Shown here: positions 41,201 through 55,327 of the stretch, piece by piece
Position numbering within the stretch: position 1 is the first letter of the stretch
How the letters are laid out: each line of letters starts with the position of its first letter
Translations under genes and position numbers: made by a program
The notes under the pieces: generated by a model
Databases searched by the model: none
The model's input: the letters and a program-made list of their open reading frames with translations, nothing else
Told to the model about the DNA's origin: nothing
From: Platycnemis pennipes
Taxonomy: Eukaryota > Arthropoda > Insecta > Odonata > Platycnemididae
Length of the DNA stretch: 64,000 nt
Assembly (NCBI GenBank): GCA_933228895.1
Contig: OW121847.1
Span: forward strand, 48,110,992-48,174,991
Direction: 5' to 3'

Positions 41201-44200
41201 TCATTTTTTTCACAAGTTGCATTAATATTGCACCAAGAAAAAAATTTGATCAACTGGCCGATTTTTCTCACTGTAATACTCATGCATGCATAGTGTAAGA
41301 ATATATTAAGAGATTTGGAATGTGAGCATTCCTCACTGAGAAAAGATCACTTGAATTTGAGAAATTTGGAAAAAACAATTTTCGGAGCTAAAATAGTCTT
41401 TGTGGGACAGGGTACAAAAATTATAAAAGCATTTATTTGTCAAGTATTAATGTTGTTCAGGTGCAAAAAGAAATTCCCACTGAATGGAGCACTGATTTTA
41501 CACAACTATATCTCCCAAACCCCTGACAAACGCAAAACAGTTCTTTCTGCTTCTGAAAGTGTAACATTTAAGCTTTCTAAATCAATACTTTTCTAGCTTT
41601 TAAAACCTATCCCATGTGGTTTAATGAAGGTTAAAACATAGTATTGTTGGAATGCATGTCTGTTAAGGCCCATTGCCTGCGGGCATTGAGCACTGCTTTT
41701 ACACTGGCCATATCTCCCAAACCCCCCAAAAAAAAACAAAATTTATTTTTGCACCTTAAAGAACAATATCACTCAACCATCAGATTTGTCTGACATTCTT
41801 CACATTTTCAAATCTTCTGTCAAAATTCACAAAATTGAGCTCTACAAGATCCCAGTCAACTCAGCAAGTTCATCAATTGTCCGCCGTAAATCTTCGTTCA
41901 CAAGCTCGTTATTTTTTCTGACATTTTCATTGGTCTGTGAGGCTTATGGATGCCTGGTGTGAGGAAGATTGTCAATTGACATTTCTCCTCTTTTGAAATA
42001 TTTAACCCCTCATGCACTTAGGTTTTTCCTAAAGCATACTCTTTGTAAGTGGTTTTCAGCATAACAACTGTTTCCGCAGTGTTTTTCCCAAGCAGGAATT
42101 AGAATTTCACGGCCTCGCGTTGTTCGTGAGAATCTGCCGTGCCAAAAAAATGACACGTGATCGAAATAGTTTTCACTATAAAATTCACAGGCACTATGCA
42201 GGACCTCTCCCAATGTTGCCAAATGTCTTAATGACTGCAGAAGGGTTCAAGTAGCATAGACGTAGCAGCCCAAATCTGTATCTCAAATAGACCGCGCTCT
42301 TCAAAATGATTCCAGTTTCTTTTGGGTCCCCCCTATTATATATAGTCGAATGCATAGAGTATAATATCATCAGCATTTAAAAGTATAGGCATAGATAATA
42401 GTAAATAATAGTCAACAACAGCAATAATTCTGCGTGGTATATTCTCTTGATTACATGAATTCATAATTGTTGTTAGTTAGTCCACACACAGATGGTTTTA
42501 AGGTCCAAATTGAAATACATCGTGACATGCGTATAATATATTCTGCCGTAATGACTTCTTGTGCTAGCTGCGGGAACTTTTTGATGATAATGTCTGCCCG
42601 CCCCACCACTTTCATGTTAAATAACTATACAAAGTTGTACTTTCGGATCGGATAACTTACATTATCCAGGCTCTCGCAGTGAAGTGAGCGGTAGGATAAC
42701 AAAAAAGCAATGATAAATGCAGTGGCTGTAGAGAAATTGATAAGTTCACATATGGGTAAGCCTGTAATGTTGTGAGTGTACACTTCACCAATGGGGTAAA
42801 CATTCAGAGGAAAACTTTGTTTTCCTTTTATTGCAAATAATGGACATCATGAGCACAAGCTTGCGCACATGCAATGTGCTGTATATTATTGGTGATATCG
42901 AACGACCTCTGTGAAAACAACTTATTGCCCTCAATATCTGATTTATTATACTTGCAAATCATAGGGTAATGATTGGTCCCTCGATCATTCCTTGCTATTT
43001 CCTGCTTCTCGTTGTATGCCGTACTCGTTATATGAAGCTTTCACTGTATGATTAATTATATATTTGTTGTTAAATCACTCCCATTTCTCAACACAAATGC
43101 CATCATACTTTAAACATCCATATATTGACTCAAATTATAGTTATATGTGCTATTTCAGTTATCAAGGAATTATTTTAAGACGAATGGGTTTGACTTTGTT
43201 CGTTCATTGTTTCCAGTGAAATCTATGAAAATGTATTAGTCTACTCTCAGTTTGTTGCTTAATTCATCTATACCCTATTATGAATAGCATTTTAAATTTT
43301 AATAATATTCTTCTTCATCATGTGTGGAGCATTCACAAAGTTATGTAACTATGTATTGCCCAGTTGGATGGCAACAGGCAGCAAAACAAGGACTGAACAG
43401 GTATCTTCAGTGTTAACTTCCTCAAATTCTAGGTATTTATCTGTATTATTAGATAAAAAAGCTTATTTTTTCTACTCTCTGCTGCTTCATAATCTAAATG
43501 TTTAATTAGAGAGTTTTAGAGAATGAGATAAAACATGGAAATTTTGACTACAGTTTTGCTTTACTTTTTGTAGAAACTCTGCACAACATCGTATAACACT
43601 GTCATGCATTATATTTCTGTGCTTATTAATGTTATTGCATTCTTGTTAAAGAATTCAAACATCCAGTTAATGAATTGTAATTTGATGCACAAATTATTCA
43701 ATTCTTAACTTATTTTTAATTTTTGTGTTCGTTGCCTCCCAGCTCATAAATAAGGTAATAAACTGTATCATTACAAATGAGTTTTTAAAGTAATATTTTA
43801 GAATTTTGCTTCGCTGAAGAATTAAAATATTTTAATTAAGAGGTTCTGCAGAAAGTGAATTATTTTCATCATTCTTGATATTGACAATTTTTTGTCATGG
43901 GAGAACTTGATTGGCAAACTTATATAAAATTTATGTATGTATGTTGATTTAGAAAAATTCTTCCCTAATAGATGCTGTGTAATTTGGACATCCCAATTAA
44001 GTTCAAAATGTTATGTTGTTAAGGATTAAAAAATAAGTGATGGCAATTTGGTTCTTGACAGGTGCTGTTGTTCAGCCATTGCCTACGGCATATCTCATTT
44101 TCCGAGCCCCATCATTAGCTGCTGGAAAGTGTTGGCTTGATGCTTTAGAACTAGCACTTCGTTGTTCATCTCTGCTTGTGCGATCTGTTTCAACTTCCAA

Positions 44201-47200
44201 GGGTGAGTACTTATGTTTTGGCTGACTTGACTCATAGTGCATATGAAATTCAGGTAAGATGCCAATGAGATGGCACCGAAATGTAGTGGACATGTCTATG
44301 ACCATCTTTATCAATTTAATAGGAAAGTGTTAATTTTATATTTTCAATATTTACTGTGGTGGGTGGTAGGGATTGATTGATGATGAAGCATACCATGTGA
44401 TACCATGGTAATGCCATTCATTAAACATTGTGATCAAATGACTAGGCATAAATGTTTTTTTCCTCGTACTGGGTCACTGGCTCAACCAGACATGACTTAT
44501 CTATTACTAATAGAAAAATCCCTATTTCTACTGTACGAATAAGATTTTTTAGTTACCATGAAAGTAATGAAATGTTATAAATATGGAAAATACACTTAAG
44601 AATTGAATAGTTAGGCTGATGCTAATGCAATGTATCAGTAGAGTCAGTATAAATTACCTTTTCCCTCAGATTCCCCAATCATATCGTGCAAAAGTATTTT
44701 GGCAATTATTTTCCTGGTGTAGTCTAATATGTTAAAATCAATGAATTAATTTTTAGAAGAAATAATACTTTTAAAATTGTAAATGTCCAAACTGAGTTAG
44801 CTGATTTTCCTATTTGACCCTTGGTAATGTTATATTTTAGTGCTTTTAACTTTCCACTGAAGAATATTTTGTGTAAGGCTGGAGTTCTCATCAGTAATGT
44901 TATCAGTTGACCTTGCTGGGTTATAGTGTCATTCTATGAGTCTGCAAGTTATTCTGCTTGAGCAAATATTTATATTTGACCTGAATCAAATTGGAGAATA
45001 AGATGTATAGAAAAATGATATCAAAGTTCCTTATTGCCTAGTGACATTAGTGATGGATAATAAATTTTGGCTGGGGTTATATTGTTGATGTTTCTTGCCT
45101 AATAGACTTTTTTCTTTCGTCTATTGCTGATTTAGTAAAGAAAATCTATTACTGGCTCATTTTATTTGTCAAATGTAAGACACTGAGAGCCTATTAAGCA
45201 GTCCTTGTGCCCATGCTCTTTATTGCCTAGTGACTTTAGTGATAGATAATACATCTGAACACATGATTTGGCTGCAGATCAGAGGTCCTGGGTTTGAATC
45301 CAGAAGATGTCTTTGGATATGTCCAGCCAAACATAAGAGTGCTATATTCTGGGTACCAAATCTTTCTAGGAAATCTTAGGCAGTACAGAGGAAGACCCTA
45401 AACTTGATGTGTGAATATCACATGCCTTTGGCCTTAGTATTTGGTTTGCTCTATCCTCACTAACAAGACCAACTGGGTTGAACAGAAATATTTTGAATAA
45501 TAGTTTATAATGTTTAGTAAATATTATTTATAATTGATAATTATGTTTCAAAATAATAATTTTTCTTATTTTTTGCTTTCTGTCACCAAATGAAATACAA
45601 TACTCAATTAAATATTGGACATCTGCAAATCTTTAGACCAAGATATCTCAGTGTCTCAAGGTAAACATTTCCATTGCTTAAGTTCAGCATTCATGGCCAT
45701 TTACTTTCTGAAAAATAACCGTAGTTTTGTGCTATTAACTCCTGAAGTGTAGTTGCTCATCATATTTTTGGTCTTATTTAGTTAAAAACTTTTGCCAAAC
45801 TGACCTGGTGTGTAGAATTTACCCAAAATCACTGACAACTTTACCAGAAATTAACCTTATAGTTCTGCTCCTCTAGCTTTAAGAAATTAGTGCATTGCTT
45901 GCATTTGTGGGATTTTTATATCTAGAAATAATTTTTAATTGGTCACTGTTTTGTGGTAGAAGCACAGCCTAATGATTTTATGTCAAGAATTGTGGAATTT
46001 GCTTTTTTTAAGTTGCTCAAAATGAATTATTCTAAATATTGATGTTGTTAACTAATAATACTAGCATGATTTATAGGAGTTAAGGTACTCCTATAAGCCA
46101 TACTAAATAATTCTTAATTATATGCCTTAATATACTAATAATCATGACCTTTTTAAACCAGTGGTCATGCTAGTTATGCTCTTATTCCTTTTTTATTTTG
46201 GCTTAACATCCTTAACCTTAACTTAGTATTTTTTAAAGTTTTTATCCCTGTGTTAACTCTATACCTTTCAAGAGTCATATGCTCTTCCAAGGGTTTTGTT
46301 ATTTATTTCATTGATAGTTCATTGATTGGGACTTCAGAGGTGGACTGTACTTGAAAAGAATTTATGTGAAAACAATTGTGGAATTTATTGACATTAAATT
46401 CTCTTAATGTTTTTGCCTAAACCTAGGATAAATAATTTTGAATACCCACCAATGATTATATGGAATAAAGAGAGATTAGATGTTAACTCCTTAAGTTTTC
46501 CATTATTTTATTTTCATTAATAAGGATGTTTTATTGCCTTGAGCTGACAGTAATACCTTGACATTGAAATGAACATTATGCTTCAAGCAAGTACGTGGAT
46601 CATACTACCAGAGATTCATCTAATGATTAGTTATTGACATGCTCACCAATTTTGTTAGGTTGTATTTGATAGAATAATTTGCTGCAGTGTTTTTAGGCTT
46701 TGTTAATATGTAGTTATTTGCTTTAGGAGATCTTCATCAAAATCCTTAAGGACCAACTGTTATATTTGCCACATAGTGGTGCTAGATCCCTTTTCTGTAC
46801 ATTCTGCCCTTTTCCCTTTTCATAAATGCCTGTAATGAAGTCACTGATAATCAGCTATTTAAGAGAATTTTTTAGAATATACATATGTATTCCATTTTCA
46901 CATTATTCCTCACTGCCTCCTAGAACAGACTCTGTCTTATTGTTTTATTTTGGAAAAGCTTCAGGGGCTCCTATGGAGAACTCCTAGTTATTAAGCATTG
47001 AAATGAGCAACACCATTACATTGTTGCACAGTAGACCCTAGCTTTGTGGTATTAATCTATTCTATAGTTTATTTTCTGTTGAAAATTATTTTGTAAAAGG
47101 AATCTTTAAATACATAACCATATAAAGCAATTGGTTAACTTTACTTCTAAAAGATAGTGTATCCAAGCTTGTGTTATTGCCATTTTATTCTAACTGTATT

Positions 47201-50200
47201 GGAAGCAGGAGCTGAATGTTAGGATCTAGCTGAAAACTTCTTGGTAGGCTATGATGAGAGAAAACTGTTTTGACCTCTTAACACTAGAACGCCCAGAGGG
47301 GTCATTTTGACCCCTTCGTGTTTTTAAATTTATTTTTTGATCTCAGTTTTTAAGAGAACAGAATTTCTTCTCGTGACTTTTAATATTTTTAATAGGTGTT
47401 CACTTGCATAAATTTTCACCTTCCTAAAATAATCCATTGAGGAGTTAAATTATATTTTACCTTGAACGCCCAAGTGGGGTCATTTTGACCCAAGCGTTCA
47501 TTTGCGCGCTTTATCTCTGCTAAAGGTCCTTTTTTATTTGCATTTTTGTATCATTCTGCTGCATATGTGTTCACTGCTCTCTCGTCTTATCTTTGTCATT
47601 CGGTTACTTATCTTCCAAGTTCGTATCATTTTCCAAAAAAGTTTTGTTTCCTTTCCCCATCACGTCCTCACTTTTCGTTTTGCTTACATGTGGAATATTT
47701 AGGAATTACTTTGTTGATATCATCATACATCGTCAATCTCTGTGGTGTGAGGAGAATGCAATTTTGTTTACCCGTTTCGCACGAATTTATCAACTTAGTT
47801 GACTCCAAATCTAATTATTTCTCTTCGGATGACGAGTGGAGAATAAAACTCGTTCTTATATTGGAAAAGAAAAACCACTTTGCACATTCCACACAAAGGT
47901 TTTATTGGTGTCTACCATAGTTTAGACAATATATGTCATTATCAAAATCGATAATGATATATATTGTAGAAAACAATAAAACCTTTGTGTGGAATATAAA
48001 AAGTGATTTTTCTTTTCCAATCGAGTGGTTCCACAAAGTAAAGCCTCAAACTTTGAACTCGTTTTCACAGTGACAGCAAGTAAAGTTCGTGTATTCGTTG
48101 TCCATTATTCGTGGCTTCGCGGGACGAATTTGCGGTGTGATCGGTATTTTGAAGATAGCTGTGATCAAAAATTTCTCAAAGACCAGCATAATGTTCTGGT
48201 GACATTCTTGATGAGCTGCATAAGATTCAATAAGATGAGTCGGTGGAGAGTGTTCATTTGACAAATCCGACGGCAAGCTGACATTTGAAACTTGTGAAGA
48301 ATAAACAGAATCCTCAGAATGTGACGATAAGTACCCATTTGATGAACTCAGTAGATACACTAGGAAGGGTGGATCTAAAAGTAAGCTCACTATTTGATAT
48401 AATATTCATTCGCTATTCAAGGCACTCGGGGTCAAAGCAAAAGATACCCTCCTTGGAATAATCAGAGTTAGAGAAGAGCTATGACAGTGGAAGGCCACCA
48501 GAGAATTTCCAGATGAGTGAAATTAGCAGGAAATGCGAAGAACACAGAACCTTTAGCCTGGTGTTACACACATCGAGGATACTTACTAAGATTATTAGCA
48601 GAAGAAAGGAAGGGAATATCGAAGGGAATCTTTCGGAAAATCAATTCGGATTCAGGAAAAACCAAGGAGCTAGGGAGGCAATACTCAGCTGAAGGATACT
48701 GGCCGAGAAAATGATACACGTAAACAAGCTGTTGTATGTGGCATTCGTGGACTTGGAATAGGCCTTTGACAACGTGGATTAGAACAAAATATTCAAGATA
48801 CTGGAAGCCATTGGAATGGATTACAAGGATAGAAGAAAAATGTACTGGCTCTATAAGAACCAGGTCACCACAATGCAAATAACAGACGGAAGGAAGATAG
48901 AAGCCAAAATAAATGAAGGAGTCAGAGAATGATTCAAACCTCTCCCCAGTGTTATTCAATATATACATACCTGGGAGAAGCAATAAGAGACGCAGAGGAA
49001 ATTGGTATCAAGGGCATCAAGGTGAATGGCGAAGAAATAAACATGCTCTTGTTTGCTGATGACATCGCAGTTGTAGTAGAAAGTCGAGGGAACTTGCAAG
49101 CATCCCTGACTAAGTACTTCAATAATATAATAAGAGCAATACTAATAGGAAACTAAAACCCTAGTGTGCGGAAGAGAGAATCAAGGGCAAATACCACAAT
49201 TGGAGGAGTGACTTTGGAACAAGTGCAGTACTTCACGTACCTCGGTAGCACTATCACTTAAAATTGAAGAAGCTCAACGGAGATCAAGCGCAGAATAGCA
49301 CAAGATAAGGAGGCGTTTATGAAGAAGAGACAGCTACTGAGCTCAAAGAACCTACGGCTGCAAACAAGGAAGCACTTTATCGTATGAAGCGTAGTACTCT
49401 ATGGATCAGAGACATGGAAAATCGGGAAAGCAGGCCAGCAAAGAATTGAAGCCTTCGAAACATGGTGCTCGAGGAGAATGTTGAAGATTAAATTGGCTGA
49501 TATAGTGAGGAATGAAGAGATGTGCAGAAGAGCAGATGAAGATGGACATACCTTGAGGCACAATGAATTAGTTAGAAATATAATTGAGGGGAAGATTGAA
49601 GGGAAGGTCCCACAAGGAAGACCAAGGGGCAAGTATCTGGAGCAAATAAAGCAGGACGTGAAAGAGAAAATATACCAGGGCGTTAGGCAATTAACACTAA
49701 ATAGGGCGTAATGGAGGGCTGCAGTAAACCAATCATAGGATTGAAATACTGACGATGATGAAAACTATTTTCATTAGGCTACTCAATTTTTTTTTACATT
49801 TTTTCAGATGGTATTTTTAATTTTGGCAGGACAAAGCATTCATCATAAAACAGTGCACATTGCAAAAACAACAAATAAATACGTTTAAATAAAGTAAGTG
49901 ACATTTGTTGTTTACTGAGTGTCAACATTTTAGGATATAAGAAAAAATGAAATTGAAGAAAAACGAGAAAATGATTCCAACTCTCAAAGTTAATGTTTCA
50001 ATAAATAGTTATATTGAGAAAAACATTGCTGTAATGAGCTGATAAAATAGATAAATGTAAAGAACTAGGGCATTATTTAATGAAAAAACACTAAAAATGT
50101 AAAAGTATAAATGCCTTGTGAAAAATGAACTTATTAATTACCGGGGGTCAAAATGACCCCTTTTGGGCGTTGAATGATGTCGAGAAGTCCGGGCGTCCTA

Positions 50201-51989
50201 GTGTTAAGTATCAAATGTACATAATCACATGTTGCCTGACTTCAGTACTGGTACCTTTCCATCACAGCTATGCGAGAGACAACTCATACTTACTGAAACT
50301 TGTTGGTTAATACAACTTTGTGCCTGCAAAATGGTGAGTGGGCTTGCAAGTCTATGGAAAATAAATCGGCAAAATGCATATGAGGTAGGACTAGCGTGCT
50401 ATGGTGAAGATGGGAGAAGAGAAAGCTTAACCTTTCTGTCTGTTAGTCCCTTGTACAGGGTTCATACTGGTCAGGGAAGTCATGGAAATGTCAGGGAAAT
50501 TAGATTCTGGCCAGTGAAAAACTCCTGAGGCTCAGCAAAAAGATGAAATGGTGGTTGAATGTACAGAGTATTTCTGCGCTCGAGCGGTGAGGTGCACATT
50601 TTGTTGCCATCCTGGCTGGGTGGCACGGGGTTGCGCAGACTTGGCGGCTCGCTCGGGCTCGGGATGTGGCTGCTTGGTCTGCTCGTCCATTGTTTTGTTT
50701 TTGAATTTTGACTGGAATATGTTACTTTCCTGGAATAAATTAATTTTATGTCACAATATACCTTACTGCTTTTTTCCATAAAATCCCTGTACACGACTGC
50801 TTTGCCATTGATATAAAGTCAGGGAAATTTAAAAAAATTGGGACTGGAAATCAGGGAAAAGTCAGGGAAATTGAAAATGGAAAGTTGGTATGAACCCTGT
50901 TGTACTGCTGGAACTGTGTGGTGGCCTAGTTTCTTTGAAAACTTGGAGATACCTATTGAAAGAGGAGATCCATTGTGATTTTGAGGTTGGCTGGTTCCTT
51001 GGACTTCTGTGGGCGATGTTCATAAATGAAATCCTTGGTATTTTGGCCCAGCCTGAGACACATCATCTTACTTACTCTTCTCTTACCATCATCAAGGGTT
51101 GCCTGCATATATTTTTGGGAGATCTCTCTTAGCTCTGTGTCCTGCTTTGTTCCCTAACTTCAGCCTCAGTCATCAGATCATCAAGTTTATGGTAAATTCA
51201 TATGTTGGGATATGAGAAATATCAGTGGCTTGATGTTTACTTCTTATACCTAGTTCCTTCTCACGTGTACCAGTACCACAAATAAGAAGCTTCTCAGGGG
51301 AAGGTGTAAATAATCTAAAGGGTACAACTTATAATGAAATGTTAAATCTTGGGGAATAGAATTAAGTGCTTTACTTGAAACATGATATAATGCAAATAAA
51401 CTACCCGGGAACTTTCTTACCACACTGCCTTTCACATCTTTTTCTCTAAATCCCTCTTACAAGAATCAGTTTCAGATGAACTCTCACTTTTTCTGTTAAG
51501 TATTAAGTGTGTTAGACTTAAAACTTCTTTCTGCTGTTTCTGTAATTTCAGCATCATTACTATTGTAGCCTGTAATTAGATGTACTCACATGCTAAATAT
51601 CAAATCTGCACACCTCTTCATATTTTCTTGCAATATTTCATTTAGTGGTAAGTGTAATTTCGTACGTGCTATGTACCTTGGGACTATGGTCACTACACAC
51701 ATTACCAAACTAACCGCAATATTTCCTGAGTCGAACCTCTAGATGACTTGTGTCTTGGATGGAGACTACCTTGAATGTAAGACATACCATAACCACTCTT
51801 CATGCCATGGAAACTAGCTTCACCCATGGCAATCTGATGATGGAGCTCTCTGAAATTCATGTCAAGTTATTTAGGCAGTAAAATTCCAAATTAAGAAAAA
51901 TGATTGCGATGACATTGTTTCATTTACATGATTGTATTTCCAGCTTACCCTAAATTTGCTATTCACGGTATGTAGTTGGAGTTGTAATC

Positions 51990-52036
<47 letters not shown>

Positions 52037-55000
52037 TAGAACCTCGGTTATACGACCCTCGTTTATGCGACGACCTCATTTATACACCGTTTTTTTTCGG
52101 TCCGGTAAATAACCCCATAAGACCCCATGTATTTCCAACCTCGCTTATGAAACTTTTCATTTATACGACGAACTCGGTTATACACCGTTTTTTTCCAGTC
52201 CCTTGGTAGGAAAGTCCTCACTTATACGACTTTTCGTTGACTGACCGACGGAAAGACATCTACAGTAGAACCTCTGATATACGACCCTCTTTTATACGAC
52301 GACCTAATTTATACACTTTTTGTTTTTGTCCGGTAAATAACTCCATAAGACCCCATGTATTTCAACCTCCTTTACGAAACTTTTCATTATGCGATGAATT
52401 CAATTATGAACTGTTTTCTTCCAGTCCTTAGGTAGGAAAGTCCTCACTTATATGACTTTTCAGTGTCTGACGTGCGGAAATGCGTCGAATTTCAGTTTTT
52501 GTCAACGCCTATCATAAGTCTCGTATTTTCATTTATGCACCATTTCAATTATTTATAATAAAGACGACTTTTTTCCCATTATCCATGTATCGCGAGATAA
52601 AAAAAATACGTAAAATGTAACGCGGGTAGCCTACAATCGCCGGAATCAGGCGCACAACGAGAGATACGCGAAGTTCGATCCCTATCGCAGTTTAATTTTT
52701 TCTTTCAGTCATTGCATCGAAATTTTATCATCTTGAATTTCGAACCCTTACATCTGAATACTCACAGTTTTATACTTATATTGTTTAAATTAGATTTACG
52801 AATGTATTACTCAAAAATTAAGGAATGTCGGATCTTAAGATCCACGGATCTTTCATTTCATTCTCTACTTAAATCAAATCCGAAGACAGTATAAATTCGG
52901 ATCCCGATCGGAGATTTTTGAGTTTTGCAGCTCAGCAATCAAAGCGCCTCATGAATGGAATGCAGGATACTGGATACTGACAAGGAGAGGATTTGTAACT
53001 CCGGCCACGAAATGAGATGAAATATTTTTCCGTTCACTAGAACAAAATAAAGAAATATATGTCTTGGCTTTTTTCTCCATAGGCCCGGAGAGGCGGGAAA
53101 AAATAAAGAGGAATGTCACGCGGGTCGCCTACATTCGCTAGACTCGCATGAACCTATGATAATGTAGTTGTTAAAAATAAGAGCTAGTGTACTGCCGGTC
53201 GCGAGTTTATTCCTTAACACTGCCTAGGAATCCAGTCCATGCTGTATCCCTAGGGTAATGCAAGTAGGAATTAAAAGAAGTAAATTATCAGGAATTGCAT
53301 ATCAGTTTATGAGTCATTATATTAAACAAAATTAATAAAGTTTGGCATTAGTGAAAGTGATGGGAAAAATATTTTATTACAGAATTAAAATCGTGGAATC
53401 ATTATGTTAGCTTTACAATGTATTTTTGAGTAATGTATTTGTAAATTTGTAAAGCAATAAAAGTACAAAAAGGGTGTATCCACACACAAGAATTGAAAAT
53501 TAAGGATGATAAAATTTTTCATTCAACGGCTGAAAGAAAAATTTGAAACAGCGATAAGAATTGAACTTCATTATATGCAGTACACTACCTTACTCTGCTA
53601 TTATCAGCTTACCTGAGTTCGGAGAATGCAGGCTCCCTGCATATAATTCTACCTTTTATCTTGCGATCAATGGAGAAAAATGTCAAAAAACATTTCTTTT
53701 CTTTTGCCTCTAGTAGCATGAAAAAAAGGCTCATCTCATTTCATGATCTGAGTTACACAACCTCTCCTTATGAGTACAGAACTCACAAATATCATTTAAA
53801 GGGTATCATTAATTAGATATTGCAAAATTTCTAGTTTAGCAGCTTGAAATATTCTATAATAATTTTATCGGCTTCAAAATTGAATCCCCAGATACTCCAT
53901 ATTTCGAATCTCCTGACTGCATTAAAAATTTTTTGTTTCCAAAAAAGAATTTGAAAGCATTCAAGGATTTGATTAACAACATCAACCCAAGTTAATGTAA
54001 ACTCATTAATGACAATTGTGTGCTGAATTAATTTAAGGTTTTTGATTTTGTTTATTATTTAATGTTCTATATTATATTATTCCTGGCATGTGATATACTA
54101 GGAAACCTTTTTTCTATAATTGAATTTAAACCTTTCTGAATAGAGGGTGATACAATATGGCATCACTGGGATCTTATATTTTGGAAAATAATTCAAATAT
54201 TAATTAAATGAATTATAATGTTTTCTCTAACAGCAATCTAAATAATAGTTGAACAGGTTTCGAAATGTATTGTTGGTGAGTATATGTAATAAGGAAAGTG
54301 AACTTTATATTAGAAGTTATAAGATGTTGTTATTGCATCCGTACCTTTTACCCAGGAAAATATTATCCATATAGATGATAGGAAGTAGATTTTTTTCTAC
54401 AATGAATTTACTTGTTATTTTGGAAATACTATTGTTGCTATTTTTCTATATAGATATATTTAAAATGTAGCATTAGAAAAGGAATGAAATTCAGAATCCA
54501 GTATCCGAAACTAAGGAACAAAAACCAAGATAAAGATCCAAAACCCAGGCAAGGATCCAAATCCGGATCCAAAAAAGATCACGACAAGGTGAAAACACAT
54601 GATGCTCATTCAAAAAAATCTTTTCTTTCGCCATCGAATCACTCGGGCCTACAATCCCGATGAAGTAATTAAATTATAATTTCAAAATGGCCGAATGAAT
54701 AGCAATAGCAAACTTCTAATACCAATTGCTTTCTGATATTTAATAGAAACTTAAAACTATATTCAGTTTGATCTTTGTTCTTACGTAGTGATATTTTGAA
54801 GAAAAATAGTTGGCAAAGGAAAAAAATTAACCTATTATTCACATCCGATTTTTAGTAATCAATTCTCCTGCATAATCTGGTTCTTGTATGTAGAAGATTA
54901 ACTGACAATAAACACCATTACGAAATGTGCCAAGCATTAATTGAACCTAGACTGGTCTGTTGGTCAAAGTGTCAGGAATGCTAACTATTAGACCAAGAAA

Positions 55001-55290
55001 TTCAACTTTGGGTACAGATCTTAGCATATTTCAGGGTTGCAAATGCTCACTGTTTCTGTCTAGGTGTCACGTACATACATTTATTTGCATAGTTGCTTGT
55101 AATACAGTAAATTATTAGGCTTCATTTGCCTGCATCTAAACATGCAACCTCAAACATGGAACAAAAAAGACTAAATTGGACATTTGAAAAGGGTTTCATG
55201 TTCCCTTACTATGAAACCTCAGTTATGAAACTTCCTCACTTATGAAACTTTTTTTTGGTGTCCGCTGAAAGTTTCATAAGTGAGGTTCTA

Positions 55291-55327
<37 letters not shown>

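Larger units (their letters stand above)
47278..50207. mobile_element. piggyBac-like element flanked by TTAA, with nested insertions
   Basis: TTAA-CACTAGAACGCCC at the left (47278-47294) and inverted TTAA-CACTAGGACGCCC at the right end. Both are followed by subterminal GGGGTCATTTTGACCCC palindromes; a second copy of the GAACGCCC..GTGGGGTCATTTTGACCC motif is at 47463. TTAA target sites are characteristic of the piggyBac superfamily. Internal frames (for example 47546-47920 on +, 48046-48390 on -) show no transposase motif I can recognise. A foldback (47860-48021) and a LINE relic (48.5-49.76 kb) lie inside, so the host element is the oldest of the three. Confidence 0.78.

Noticed and set aside
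47502..48390. Frames up to 124 codons inside the piggyBac-like element as transposase
   Set aside because: None shows the DDD region or the Cys-rich C-terminus of piggyBac transposases.
50271..50332. Possible exon ending AAAATG|GTGAGT
   Set aside because: The only open frame is phase 0. In phase 1, which the neighbouring exons require, it hits a TGA.
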